The notes under the pieces are model-generated. The model saw only the letters and a program-made list of their open reading frames with translations, had not been told where the DNA came from and ran no database searches. A stretch of 64,000 nucleotides of DNA, taken from Oscillatoriales cyanobacterium USR001. GTDB taxonomy: Bacteria; Cyanobacteriota; Cyanobacteriia; Cyanobacteriales; Microcoleaceae. A program made the position numbers and the translations under genes. Shown here piece after piece: positions 28,036 through 37,421 of the stretch. How positions within the stretch are numbered: the first letter of the stretch is position 1; each line of letters opens with the position of its first letter. The DNA is taken from positions 1 through 64,000 of the forward strand of contig MBRE01000077.1 in the NCBI GenBank assembly GCA_001698425.1, read 5' to 3'.

Positions 28036-28200
28036 GAAGGAAGAAGGAAGAAGGAAGAAGGAAGAAGGAAGAAGGAAGAAGGAAGAGGGAAGAAGGAAGA
28101 GGGAAGAAGGAAGAAGGAAGAGGGAAGAAGGAAGAGGGAAGAAGGAAGAATGTTTCCTTCCCAGTTAACAGTTAACAGTTAACAGTTAACAGTTAACAAT
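28036..28200. repeat. GGAAGAA tract and adjacent GTTAACA tract
   Basis: 28036-28149 repeats GGAAGAA/GGAAGAG on the plus strand. 28162-28198 repeats CAGTTAA. Together they fill the space between the stop of rtcB and the start of the ABC exporter, both on the minus strand. Confidence 0.93.
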
Positions 28201-29664
28201 TTAAGCTTTAAATGTCAAAATCGGCTGCATTTTGGCGACTACATTTACCATTTTAGCTTCAACTTGAGTGTTAATTACTGGTTGAATTGGTTTGTAGGCG
28301 GCTGGTGCTTCTTCTATTTTACGCTCTTCGCGTAAAGTAATGCAATCGACTCCGGTTAAACCCAAGATTTCTGGTGTTTTGTCTGCGCCTTCGCGGGTGA
28401 GATCGAAGCGCGATCGCATTCTACCGGCACCGTGAGATGCTGAGGACAAAAATTGGGGATTTCCCAGGCCAACTAATAGGAAAGATGGCGCACCCATTGA
28501 ACCGGGAACGATCGCAGGTTGTCCGAAATGGGCGGGACAAGCGCCTTTGCGTGTCACCCAGCCGCCATTTTCCGCTAAAGTTATATTGTGGGGCAAATCG
28601 TAAACCAAAGGTGCTTCAACATCGCCGTAAACCTCTCGTAGCCGCAAACGTAGCAATTCTGCCAGCAGTAAGCGGTTGACGAAGCCGTAGTTGGCGGCTG
28701 TCGCCTCTGCTTGCAGGTAGTCGCCAACTAGGTTGGGGGTGTCGTGAATTGAGAGGGGAAACAGTTTAGATTCAGGGGTTTTGAGGTGTTTTGGCCATGC
28801 TGCTTGGGCGCGATCGCGCCACATTCCGCCGATGTATTTGCCGACGTTGCGCGATCCTGAGTGAATCATAAAGGCAATTTGTCCCGATCGCACTCCCCAA
28901 GTGTAAGCATAAGCTTTGTCGATGACTTCTTCAACTACTTGAATTTCGACGAAATGATTGCCGCCGCCGATGGTTGCAAGTCCTCCGTCGCGAACGATTC
29001 CACTGTTGGGTACGAGTTCGGCGGGGGCCCATCTGATATCGCCATTCATGGAACCGCCTAAGTAAACGCGATCGCACTCTTTGACTAATTGCTCCCAGTT
29101 GGATCTGACTACATTGCCAGTTGCCTTGTCTAGCATGGCATCCAGCCATCCGGGAATACCAAATTGGAACATCGCGCCAGCGGTTTTGGCAGTCATGGCG
29201 ACATCGCGAGTACCGAAAAAGTAGTCGCCTTTCATTGCTTCCACGAAGCGATCGCGCTTGGCCAGAAAGCGATCTAGGGTTAAGTCGGCGACGTGCAAAC
29301 GCATACCACAGTTGATGTCGGAGCCTACAGCCGCAGGAACGATCATATCTTGGGTGGCGATCGTGGAACCGATCGCAACTCCTCCATCTCCCGGATGAAA
29401 ATCGGGAGTTGCGATCGCACAGCATACACAACCGCCTTGGGGATGGCGAATTTGTGCTAAATTTGCCAATTGTTTGAGTGCTTTTGCTTCAATTGGGAAA
29501 CCTTCTGGCAACAAAATTTCTGCTGTTTTCGCCGCGCGATCGTCCCTGTCAAAATCGAGGGAACTATTGAGACAAATTGAGTAAACTTTATTGTTGTAAC
29601 TGACATCCAAACCTTCGCGAGACAACGCTCGCAAAAGCCGTTGGAGATTTTTTGGCTGCTGCAT
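28201..29664 (-). CDS. rtcB: RtcB-type RNA ligase
   Basis: 487 residues from the ATG at 29664; a TTG nine codons earlier lacks a ribosome site. RtcB joins 2',3'-cyclic phosphate and 5'-OH RNA ends using GTP and Mn2+. Motifs: TPDFHPGDGGVAIG, VGSDINCGMR with the metal-binding Cys, GGGNHFVEIQ, HSGSRNVGKYIG, TRKGACPAHFG, VPGSMGAPSFL and SHGAGRMRSR with the guanylylated His. All expected residues are present. It may act in RNA repair; no RtcA or RtcR is adjacent. Confidence 0.93.
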   Translation of the reverse strand: MQQPKNLQRLLRALSREGLDVSYNNKVYSICLNSSLDFDRDDRAAKTAEILLPEGFPIEAKALKQLANLAQIRHPQGGCVCCAIATPDFHPGDGGVAIGSTIATQDMIVPAAVGSDINCGMRLHVADLTLDRFLAKRDRFVEAMKGDYFFGTRDVAMTAKTAGAMFQFGIPGWLDAMLDKATGNVVRSNWEQLVKECDRVYLGGSMNGDIRWAPAELVPNSGIVRDGGLATIGGGNHFVEIQVVEEVIDKAYAYTWGVRSGQIAFMIHSGSRNVGKYIGGMWRDRAQAAWPKHLKTPESKLFPLSIHDTPNLVGDYLQAEATAANYGFVNRLLLAELLRLRLREVYGDVEAPLVYDLPHNITLAENGGWVTRKGACPAHFGQPAIVPGSMGAPSFLLVGLGNPQFLSSASHGAGRMRSRFDLTREGADKTPEILGLTGVDCITLREERKIEEAPAAYKPIQPVINTQVEAKMVNVVAKMQPILTFKA

Positions 29665-29887
29665 AAGTATTTTTGGCAAGTTGTCAAGCAACCGCCAGAA
29701 GCGAGATAATTTTTGAAGAGATTAAAGACTTAGGTTCAGCAGCCGCAGTCTTTTTGTAAAGAGGTTGAAGGCAAAATCTTTACTCTGAATAAATCATGCC
29801 ATATAAATTTAGAAATGTCAACTAATTCCCCAAAAAGTTAGTATTTAAGTTAAAATAAAATTCACACCTCGACGTACAATTTACATA

Positions 29888-30574
29888 ATGACTACTTTAA
29901 TCTCCCAAACTCGTCCAAAAGTAAAATCTAATCAGTTCCCCAAATGGCAACCTGCAACTTGGGAGGATTACTTGGTATATCGCGACGATCCTAAACTTGA
30001 TGATAGAGTCGGACTGTTTTTTAATGATAACTACCTTTTCGTTGATATGGGTAATGAAGGAATTAACCACGCGAGAGCCAATAATCTATTTACGATGCTA
30101 TTTTTTATGTGGTTTAGCTATTTTACGGATCAAGTTGCTGATTCTCTGGGAGGTTGTTTAATTGAGAAACCAAACACCCAAGCCGCCTCACCAGATTTAG
30201 TTTTATATATTGGTGAAGGCGTACCGCAATGGCAAGAGGGAGAACCGCGTTTAATTGATTTGAATAAATGGCGAGTTCCGAATTTAGTAGGTGAAGTTGG
30301 TGATACTACTTTGGCCACTGATTTAGATGAAAAGAAAAAGCTTTATGCAGATTTAGGCATCCCTGAATATTGGGTAATTGATGTCAAAGCTCAACGAGTT
30401 TTCGCCTTTATTTTACAAGAAAATGGTAGTTATCAACAGGTAGAGGAATCTATGGCTTTAGCAGGTTTACCAATTGTTTTGTTAGAAGAAACTTTAGAGC
30501 GTTTAAATCAGGGAACTAATATTAGTGCGGCTAGTTGGTTTGCTCAAACTATCGCTAGTTTGAGTGCCGAGTAA
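29888..30574 (+). CDS. Uma2 family (DUF820) putative endonuclease, intact copy
   Basis: 228 residues. The Uma2 core is ASPDLVLYIGEG, VPNLVGEVGDTTLATDLDEKK and GIPEYWVIDVKAQRVFAF. The N-terminal WQPATWEDYLVYRDD is typical. A second, very similar copy lacking the first ~58 residues lies at 32617-33159, on the other side of the LRR gene. Function unknown. Confidence 0.87.
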   Translation: MTTLISQTRPKVKSNQFPKWQPATWEDYLVYRDDPKLDDRVGLFFNDNYLFVDMGNEGINHARANNLFTMLFFMWFSYFTDQVADSLGGCLIEKPNTQAASPDLVLYIGEGVPQWQEGEPRLIDLNKWRVPNLVGEVGDTTLATDLDEKKKLYADLGIPEYWVIDVKAQRVFAFILQENGSYQQVEESMALAGLPIVLLEETLERLNQGTNISAASWFAQTIASLSAE

Positions 30575-30622
30575 AGAACATCAAGTTAAAATAAAAATCA
30601 TATCGGTGGTGTTTTCTCCTGC

Positions 30623-32500
30623 TTACTTTTGACGAAAATATTCGCGGATCGCGTCAATACCTTGTTCTGCAATTTCAAATGGGGGATCTTCGAGGGGGTT
30701 GCCACCTAAATAAAGTTCTGATAAATTGGTAAGATGGGCGATCGCTTCTGGTACGCTCGTCAGTTTGTTGATACTTAAATCAAGTTCGGATAAATTAGTA
30801 AGATGGGTGATAGATTCTGGTATGCTCGTCAGTTTGTTATAACTTAAATTAAGTTCGGATAAATTGCTGAGACGAGAGATAGATTCTGGTACGCTCGTCA
30901 GTTTGTTATGACTTAAATCAAGTTCGGATAAATTGCTGAGACGGGTGATAGATTCTGGTACGCTCGTCAGTTTGTTATAACTTAAATTAAGTTCGGATAA
31001 ATTAGTAAGACGGGTGATAGATTCTGGTACGCTCGTCAGTTTGTTGCTACTTAAATCAAGTTCGGATAAATTGGTGAGACTAGAGATAGATTCTGATACG
31101 CTCGTCAGTTTGTTATAACTTAAATCAAGTTGGGATAAATTAGTAAGATGGGCGATCGCTTCTGGTACGCTCGTCAGTTTGTTGCTACTTAAATCAAGTT
31201 GGGATAAATTGGTGAGACGGGCGATCACTTCTGGTACGCTCGTTAGTTTGTTGTCACCTAAATAAAGTATTGATAAATTGGTCATAAGGGCGATCGCTTC
31301 TGGTACGCTCGTCAGTTGGTTGCCACCTAAATAAAGTATTGATAAATTGGTCATAAGGGCGATCGCTTCTGGTATTCTCGTCAGTTGGTTATAACTTAAA
31401 TCAAGCTCGGATAAATTTGTGAGACTGGCGATCGCTTCTGGTACGCTTGTCAGTTGGTTGTCACTTAAATCAAGCTCGGATAAATTGGTGAGACGGGTGA
31501 TAGATTCTGGTACGCTCATCAGTTGGTTGTTCCATAAATTAAGTTTGGATAAATTGGTGAGACGAGAGATAGATTCTGTTATGCTTGTCAGTTGGTTATA
31601 TCTTAAATCAAGCTCGGATAAATTGGTGAGACGGGCGATCGCTTCTGGTACGCTTGTCAGTTGGTTGTCACTTAAATCAAGTTCGGATAAATTGGTGAGA
31701 CGGGCGATCGCTTCTGGTATGCTTGTCAGTTGGTTAGATTTTAAATTAAGAGCGGATAAATTGGTGAGACGGGTGATAGATTCTGGTATGCTTGTCAGTT
31801 GGTTGGAGCTTAAATTAAGTTCGGATAAATTGGTGAGACGGGCGATCGCTTCTGGTACGCTTGTCAGTTGATTAGATTTTAAATCAAGTTGGGATAAACT
31901 GGTGAGACGGGTGATAGATTCTGGTACGCTCGTCAGTTTGTTGTCACCTAAATTAAGTTTGGATAAACTGGTAAGACGGGTGATAAATTCTGGTACGCTC
32001 GTCAGTTGGTTGCCACCTAAATAAAGTTTGGATAAACTGGTAAGACGGGTGATAAATTCTGGTACGCTTGTCAGTTTGTTATAACTTAAATTAAGTACAG
32101 ATAAACTGGTGAGACTGGCGATAGATTCTGGTACGCTCGTCAGTTGGTTGTCACTTAAATCAAGTATTGATAAATTGGTGAGATGGGCGATAGATTCTGG
32201 TACGCTTGTCAGTTGGTTATATCTTAAATTAAGTACAGATAAACTGGTGAGATGGGCGATCGCTTCTGGTATGCCCGTCAGTTTGTTGTCACCTAAATTA
32301 AGTTTGGATAAATTGGTGAGATGGGCGATCGCTTCTGGTATGCCCGTCAGTTTGTTTCCTTTTAAACTCAACCTTTCCAACCATTCCAACTCAAACACCT
32401 CAGTCGGAATTTCGGTTAATAAATTATAGCTCAAATCTAATTTAGTGAGGCGTTGTTCCTTGACTTGTTGAATTTTTCTGCAAATTTCGTCTGTAGTCAT
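30623..32500 (-). CDS. Leucine-rich repeat protein, 25 near-identical 23-residue repeats
   Basis: 625 residues from the ATG at 32500 (GGGGA eight bases upstream); an ATG 11 codons earlier is possible. A short N-terminus (MTTDEICRKIQQVKEQR) leads into 25 full repeats of the pattern LSxLxLSxNxLTSVPExIxxL and a cap ending GGNPLEDPPFEIAEQGID then AIREYFRQK. That cap is the junction that precedes the Roc-COR GTPase in cyanobacterial Roco proteins, but here the protein stops, so it may be a Roco remnant or a standalone LRR. No signal peptide. Repeats are very similar at DNA level, which suggests recent expansion. Probable protein-binding role. Confidence 0.88.
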   Translation of the reverse strand: MTTDEICRKIQQVKEQRLTKLDLSYNLLTEIPTEVFELEWLERLSLKGNKLTGIPEAIAHLTNLSKLNLGDNKLTGIPEAIAHLTSLSVLNLRYNQLTSVPESIAHLTNLSILDLSDNQLTSVPESIASLTSLSVLNLSYNKLTSVPEFITRLTSLSKLYLGGNQLTSVPEFITRLTSLSKLNLGDNKLTSVPESITRLTSLSQLDLKSNQLTSVPEAIARLTNLSELNLSSNQLTSIPESITRLTNLSALNLKSNQLTSIPEAIARLTNLSELDLSDNQLTSVPEAIARLTNLSELDLRYNQLTSITESISRLTNLSKLNLWNNQLMSVPESITRLTNLSELDLSDNQLTSVPEAIASLTNLSELDLSYNQLTRIPEAIALMTNLSILYLGGNQLTSVPEAIALMTNLSILYLGDNKLTSVPEVIARLTNLSQLDLSSNKLTSVPEAIAHLTNLSQLDLSYNKLTSVSESISSLTNLSELDLSSNKLTSVPESITRLTNLSELNLSYNKLTSVPESITRLSNLSELDLSHNKLTSVPESISRLSNLSELNLSYNKLTSIPESITHLTNLSELDLSINKLTSVPEAIAHLTNLSELYLGGNPLEDPPFEIAEQGIDAIREYFRQK

Positions 32501-32616
32501 TTTTCTGTCCCCAGATATCTTTAAAGATGGCATTAAATGGCAAAATCGTTTACCTACTTTTTTATTAACCTTTCATACCACAAACCAGCAGCAATTACAC
32601 CAACTCCACACAAAAT

Positions 32617-33159
32617 GTTGATATGGGTAACGAAGGAATTAATCACGCGAGAGTCAGCGATTTATTTACCTTGTTATTTGGCTTCTGGTTTAACTATTTT
32701 ACTGATCGAGTTGCTGATTCTCTGGGAGGTTGTTTAATTGAGAAACCAAACACCCAAGCCGCCTCACCAGATTTAGTTTTATATATTGGTGAAGGCGTAC
32801 CGCAATGGCAAGCAGGAGAACCGCGTTTAATTGATTTGAATAAATGGCGAGTCCCGAATTTAGTTGGCGAAGTTGGCGATACTACTTTAGCTACCGATTT
32901 AGATGAAAAGAAAAAACTTTATGCTAATTTAGGTATTCCTGAATATTGGGTGATTGATGTCAAAGCTCAACGGGTTTTCGCCTTTATTTTACAAGAAAAT
33001 GGTAGTTATGTACAGGCGATCGAATCTATAGCTTTAGCAGGTTTACCCATTGTTTTATTAGAAGAAACTTTAGAGCGTTTAAATCAAGGAACTAATATTA
33101 GTGCGGCTAGTTGGTTTGCTCAAAATATTGCTAATTTAGGTACAGTGGTTGAAGCTTAA
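32617..33159 (+). pseudogene. 5'-truncated second copy of the Uma2 gene
   Basis: The frame from the ATG at 32623 gives 178 residues almost identical to residues 57 onward of the Uma2 protein at 29888-30574, including IEKPNTQAASPDLVLYIGEG and GIPEYWVIDVKAQRVFAF. Similarity begins at GTTGATATGGGTAA (32614) and stops abruptly upstream, where the first ~56 codons are missing. The nuclease core residues remain, so a short product is possible, but a truncated duplicate is more likely. Confidence 0.72.
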
Positions 33160-33320
33160 GCTGACACGCCTCGATCGCAGTCCTGTCCTTATTGTAGCGG
33201 TCATAATTTTTTCTAATCAATATTTCCTCTAAAAACCCGGTCAAACTTATAGATTTCTTGCTAAGGTAAAGAAATGTATCGGAAATTTGCATGGTACGCA
33301 CATTTTATTAGCAACATCTT

Positions 33321-34115
33321 ATGAGCAGCACTGTAGCCTCAGATTCGTATCCGCCCTATTTTTACTGCCATCCTCAGAATTACTCATTTTCCGCCAAGAT
33401 GACAGTATTTTGCGACTTAGACGGTCCGATTGTTGATGTATCTGAACGCTATTACACCACCTATCAATTAGCATTAGCCGATACTCAAGCAACTTATCAA
33501 ACTCAAGGAATATCGATCGATACCCAACAACTAACTAAACAACAATTCTGGGAAATGAAAAGGGAACGAATTCCCGATGCAGAAATTGCCAAAAATTCAG
33601 GATTGCAAGGTTCACAAATTGATGCTTTCCGGCGGTGTGTAGGAGAAATTGTCAATCGCTCAGACTTGTTACACTTAGATCGCATTCAACCTGGAGTACA
33701 ATGGGCGATCGCGCTGCTTCATTCTCATGGCGTGCGCTTAGTTTTAGTCACATTGCGATCGCAACATCAAGCCGCACAACTATTACAAAACTATGGTCTA
33801 GCCAGACTCTTTACCTGCATTCGTGGCACTCAAGTTACAGACGCAGCCTATAACAACTATGCTAACCTTAAAACCCGACTTTTAGATGAAGTCGTAGAAG
33901 AATTAGGATCGTTAATGGGTTCAGCTTGGATGATTGGAGATACCGAAGCCGATATCCTCGCCGGTCAAGCTTTAGGCATTCCCACAATTGGCCTTACCTG
34001 CGGGATTCGCAGCACCACCCAACTGCAAAAATTTCAACCCACCAATATTCTCAACGATCTAATTTGTACAGCCCATCATTTATTAGAATGTAGCAAACTA
34101 ATTGGTAATTGGTAA
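33321..34115 (+). CDS. HAD-superfamily hydrolase
   Basis: 264 residues. HAD motifs: I FCDLDGPIVDVSERY (Asp nucleophile; the family usually has DxD, present as DLD), II LVLVTLRSQ, and III/IV MIGDTEADILAGQALGIPTIGL. The cap is of the small helical type, as in phosphoglycolate phosphatase-like enzymes. Substrate unknown. The stop codon is inside the first unit of a GGTAATT tract. Confidence 0.87.
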   Translation: MSSTVASDSYPPYFYCHPQNYSFSAKMTVFCDLDGPIVDVSERYYTTYQLALADTQATYQTQGISIDTQQLTKQQFWEMKRERIPDAEIAKNSGLQGSQIDAFRRCVGEIVNRSDLLHLDRIQPGVQWAIALLHSHGVRLVLVTLRSQHQAAQLLQNYGLARLFTCIRGTQVTDAAYNNYANLKTRLLDEVVEELGSLMGSAWMIGDTEADILAGQALGIPTIGLTCGIRSTTQLQKFQPTNILNDLICTAHHLLECSKLIGNW

Positions 34116-34226
34116 TTGGTAATTGGTTATTGGTTATTGGTTATTGGTTAACTGTTAACTGTTAACTGTTAACTGTTTCCCTCTTCCTTCTTCCTTCTTC
34201 CTTCTTCCCTCTTCCTTCTTCCTTCT
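34104..34226. repeat. GGTAATT/GGTTATT tract and TTCCTTC tract
   Basis: 34104-34164 repeats GGTAATT, GGTTATT and GTTAACT. 34170-34226 is TTCCTTC/TTCCCTC, the complement of the GGAAGAA family. The tracts separate two convergent genes and contain both stop codons: TAA of the HAD gene and TAG of mreD. Confidence 0.9.
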
Positions 34227-34779
34227 ACCCATGCGTCACATCCCACAAACGATTTAACGGAAAATAAATCACCGGAGCCCAAAGACTGCTAAGAATAGCA
34301 GAACAAAGAGCAACTCGCTGATGATCTGTCCAAATTTCTACCAAAGAACGTCCCCCTATCCAACTAAACTGAAAAGCCATCATTGTTTCCGCTATCACCG
34401 CCATACCAAACACAATTAACGCGATCGGAATCGGATCTTTCTCAATCACTTCTGAAGGAATCGATCGCATTTTCTGTAACAAAATAGTCACAATAGCTAC
34501 GAACACCAAACTTACAGCATGGCTTGGCCAAGAAGCCGTCATACTATCTTGAAGAAACCCCAAAATTAATCCTCCCACAATCGCTGCCATTAACGTCCGC
34601 TTGCGCCGAATACTCCAAACTACCACCCAGATTAAAGGCCAATTAGGACCAATACCTAAAAGTTCCATTCCAGGGAGGCGAGAAGGCAAAATTACCACAC
34701 AAAAAATCACAGAAAAAATAGTAATTCCCCAGTTGACAAAATGGCGAGAATAGGGAAACATCCGAAAAAAATTAGTCAT
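34225..34779 (-). CDS. mreD: Rod shape-determining protein MreD
   Basis: 184 residues with about five membrane helices (NWGITIFSVIFCVVIL, WPLIWVVVW, IVGGLILGFLQD, SLVFVAIVTILL, IPIALIVFGMAVIAET). It starts inside the last codons of mreC (4-bp overlap). Composition, size and place in mreBCD identify it. Part of the elongasome that guides lateral wall growth. The stop codon TAG is the first bases of a GGAAGAA tract. Confidence 0.88.
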   Translation of the reverse strand: MTNFFRMFPYSRHFVNWGITIFSVIFCVVILPSRLPGMELLGIGPNWPLIWVVVWSIRRKRTLMAAIVGGLILGFLQDSMTASWPSHAVSLVFVAIVTILLQKMRSIPSEVIEKDPIPIALIVFGMAVIAETMMAFQFSWIGGRSLVEIWTDHQRVALCSAILSSLWAPVIYFPLNRLWDVTHG

Positions 34780-35621
34780 CGTTTCTCTTCTCCTCCTTCC
34801 TCTTTAGACGGCTGATTTTGAGCAGGATTTATAGGTGAAGGCTTAGTTTCAGGAAAATTCATTCCTGATGGCTCCTTGTGAGGATAAACCACCACCCACT
34901 CCAAAGAATTAATCGGTGCTGAAAACACAATTATTGCTTCAGGAGCAGGACTTTTATTCATATCCAGGGATTCCACTATACCTACCGGCAACCCAGGCGG
35001 ATATAACTGACTAAAAGATGAAGTTGAAACAACATCTCCTGGCTTCACATTCGGCACATTATCAAAAAACTCCATCACCGCCCGATTTTTAGATTTATCC
35101 CCTTTTCCCTTTAAGAAACCCATGTGACGACTGCGGCTCACCGCCACACCAACTCGGCTAGTAGGATCGCTAATTAAGATTACCAAGCTAGTATTAGGAG
35201 TAACATTAATTACCCTACCAACTACCCCCCCTGGACTCATCACAATAAAGCCTTTTTGGATGCCATCTTTACTTCCTTTACCTAAAATTACTTGTTGCCA
35301 CCAATGATCGGAACTTCTACCAACAATAGGCGCGGCAATTCCGGGATTTTTCTGGGTAGAAATATAACCTAAAAGTTGTTGTAGCTTTTGATTTTGCGCT
35401 TGCAAATCAGCGAGACGATCTTGAATTTCTTTCGTGCGAGCATTCAGCATTTGTTCTTGTTCAGCCGCATTAATTTGGAAAGGGCGAGTTACCCAACCAT
35501 AAATTTCAAATAGTGCTTGTCCTTGAGTTTCCCGCACGAACCAAGCACCGCTAAGAACTAATGCAAGCATAGCGATTTGTAATCGCAGATCCCACCATCG
35601 ACGCAATGTGTTTTTTAGCAT
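34776..35621 (-). CDS. mreC: Rod shape-determining protein MreC
   Basis: 281 residues. One N-terminal membrane helix (about 12-28), a coiled coil (55-90) and the MreC beta domain (APIVGRSSDHWWQQVILGKG, GGVVGRVINVTPNTSLVILISDP, PGLPVGIVESL). A proline-rich tail follows. MreC links MreB filaments to periplasmic wall enzymes. Lies 89 bp after mreB and overlaps mreD. Confidence 0.92.
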   Translation of the reverse strand: MLKNTLRRWWDLRLQIAMLALVLSGAWFVRETQGQALFEIYGWVTRPFQINAAEQEQMLNARTKEIQDRLADLQAQNQKLQQLLGYISTQKNPGIAAPIVGRSSDHWWQQVILGKGSKDGIQKGFIVMSPGGVVGRVINVTPNTSLVILISDPTSRVGVAVSRSRHMGFLKGKGDKSKNRAVMEFFDNVPNVKPGDVVSTSSFSQLYPPGLPVGIVESLDMNKSPAPEAIIVFSAPINSLEWVVVYPHKEPSGMNFPETKPSPINPAQNQPSKEEGGEEKR

Positions 35622-35710
35622 AATTTAACACTTTAGATTTTAGATTGAGAGATTGATTTTAGATTGAGGATTGCCTCCTAAATCCCAAATCAAAAATCAA
35701 CTGAGAGTTC

Positions 35711-36754
35711 CTAAAGATTTCGCGATCGCCCACTGAACACCCGCTCTAATAATTTAAAGTTTTCTAATACCCTACCAGTCCCTAAAACCACGCAGGATAA
35801 AGGATCGGCGGCGACATGAGTGACGATGCCAGTTTCGTGACTAATGAGAGTATCTAACCCTTTCATTAACGCTCCACCACCAGCTAACATAATCCCTCGA
35901 TCGATAATATCAGCAGCCAATTCTGGAGGAGTTCGTTCTAGGGTTCTCTTCACCGCTTCAATAATTACTGAAAGTGGTTCTGACATACTTTCTCGGATTT
36001 CTGGGCCTTTAATTGTGATAGTTCGTGGCAAACCTGAGAGCAGGTGCAAACCGCGTACTTCCATCGTTACATCGTCATTTTCTAAGGTTGGATAAGCTGA
36101 ACCAATGCCAATTTTAATGTCTTCAGCGGTGCGCTCTCCAATTACTAAGTTATGCACTTTTTTCATGTACTGGATAATCGCTTCGTTAAGCTCATCACCA
36201 GCTACCCGCACCGACTCGCTCAAGACAGTACCTTGCAAGCTGAGCACGGCGACTTCGGTTGTACCGCCACCGATGTCAATAATCATATTACCCGTAGCTT
36301 CGGCAACTGGCAGTCCAGAACCGATCGCGGCAGCAATTGGCTCATCAATTAACCGAACATCTCTCGCCCCCGCTTGAGAAGCCGCTTCAATGACGGCGCG
36401 ACGTTCAACTCCAGTAACACCGGAAGGAATACCGATCACAATTCGCGGCGCAACTAAGGTGCGACCTTGATGAACTCGCCGGATAAAATGTTTGAGCATA
36501 AGCTCTGCTGTATCGAAGTCGGCAATTACGCCATCCTTTAGCGGCCGAATAGCGATGACATTGCCAGGAGTGCGACCGAGCATTTTTTTTGCCTCGTTTC
36601 CGACTGCCAGAGGAATCTTTAGTTCTTGGTCAATGGCAACTACAGATGGCTCTTGAAGAACGATGCCTTTACCGGATACATACACGAGTGTATTAGCAGT
36701 ACCGAGGTCGATACCCATATCACGGGATAAGGAAAAGCGATTGAGAAAACCCAC
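35711..36754 (-). CDS. mreB: Rod shape-determining actin MreB
   Basis: 347 residues from a GTG at 36754, preceded by GGGGCGG. Actin-fold motifs are complete: [49 protein letters not shown] and [16 protein letters not shown]. MreB assembles on the inner membrane and directs wall synthesis. First gene of mreBCD; divergent from ssb, with a 263-bp shared upstream region. Confidence 0.95.
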   Translation of the reverse strand: MGFLNRFSLSRDMGIDLGTANTLVYVSGKGIVLQEPSVVAIDQELKIPLAVGNEAKKMLGRTPGNVIAIRPLKDGVIADFDTAELMLKHFIRRVHQGRTLVAPRIVIGIPSGVTGVERRAVIEAASQAGARDVRLIDEPIAAAIGSGLPVAEATGNMIIDIGGGTTEVAVLSLQGTVLSESVRVAGDELNEAIIQYMKKVHNLVIGERTAEDIKIGIGSAYPTLENDDVTMEVRGLHLLSGLPRTITIKGPEIRESMSEPLSVIIEAVKRTLERTPPELAADIIDRGIMLAGGGALMKGLDTLISHETGIVTHVAADPLSCVVLGTGRVLENFKLLERVFSGRSRNL

Positions 36755-37017
36755 TGGTTTATCCGCCCCTAAAATTAAATGCTGTGTGATAATGTAACTA
36801 AAGTGTAACCGAAGGTGGATTCTATTACGTTTTTGATCCTGAGTCTAGTCAGAATAGCTCATGGTTGAGCCGATGTGTTCCCTAGAATCCATAATCTCTA
36901 ATTGTCAAAGGAGGGAACATAATCAGGATAAAGCTTAGACGTTGCTCGTCTTTAATTGCTTATTTTTCACTATTGTGAATGTAGTTTAATCATCAAAGCT
37001 GGATTGAAGAGGTTTTT

Positions 37018-37377
37018 ATGAGTCTTAATGTGGTTACGCTGGTTGGTCGTGTGGGCGGCGACCCGGAAGTAAAGTATTTTGAGTCGGGTAGCGTTAAGTG
37101 TAAGTTGACGCTGGCGGTGAAGCGACGCTCTCGCAATACTGATGAACCAGATTGGTTTAGTTTGGAGTTGTGGGGCAAAACTGCGGAGATTGCTGGTACT
37201 TATGTTAAAAAAGGCACTCAAATTGGGGTGACGGGTTCTTTGAAGTTTGATTACTGGCAAGATCGTAATACTGGGGCTAATCGTTCTATGCCTGTGATTA
37301 GGGTGGATCAATTAGATTTGTTAAGCCCGAAACGAGATGATTCTAGTGCGCCGCAAAATTACGATGAGTTGTTGTAG
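37018..37377 (+). CDS. ssb: Single-stranded DNA-binding protein
   Basis: 119 residues. OB-fold motifs: MSLNVVTLVGRVGGDPEVKY, WFSLELWGKTAEIAGTYVKKG and GSLKFDYWQDRNTG. It is shorter than E. coli SSB and lacks the acidic IPF tail, which is common for this cyanobacterial form. Acts in replication and repair. Confidence 0.9.
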   Translation: MSLNVVTLVGRVGGDPEVKYFESGSVKCKLTLAVKRRSRNTDEPDWFSLELWGKTAEIAGTYVKKGTQIGVTGSLKFDYWQDRNTGANRSMPVIRVDQLDLLSPKRDDSSAPQNYDELL

Positions 37378-37421
37378 TTTTACGGGTTTTGGTTGGTGAT
37401 TTTTGAGATTTGAGATGGCGA

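Noticed and set aside
28036-28182. 65-codon plus-strand frame of Arg/Lys/Glu repeats starting at 27985
   Set aside because: It is a translation of the GGAAGAA tract.
31419-31871. 150-codon and other long plus-strand frames opposite the LRR gene
   Set aside because: They repeat with the 69-bp LRR unit and are simply the antisense of a repetitive gene.
29888-33159. LRR gene plus Uma2 genes as a composite defence system
   Set aside because: Uma2 genes are scattered all over this window and the arrangement is better explained by duplication; no effector domain is seen.
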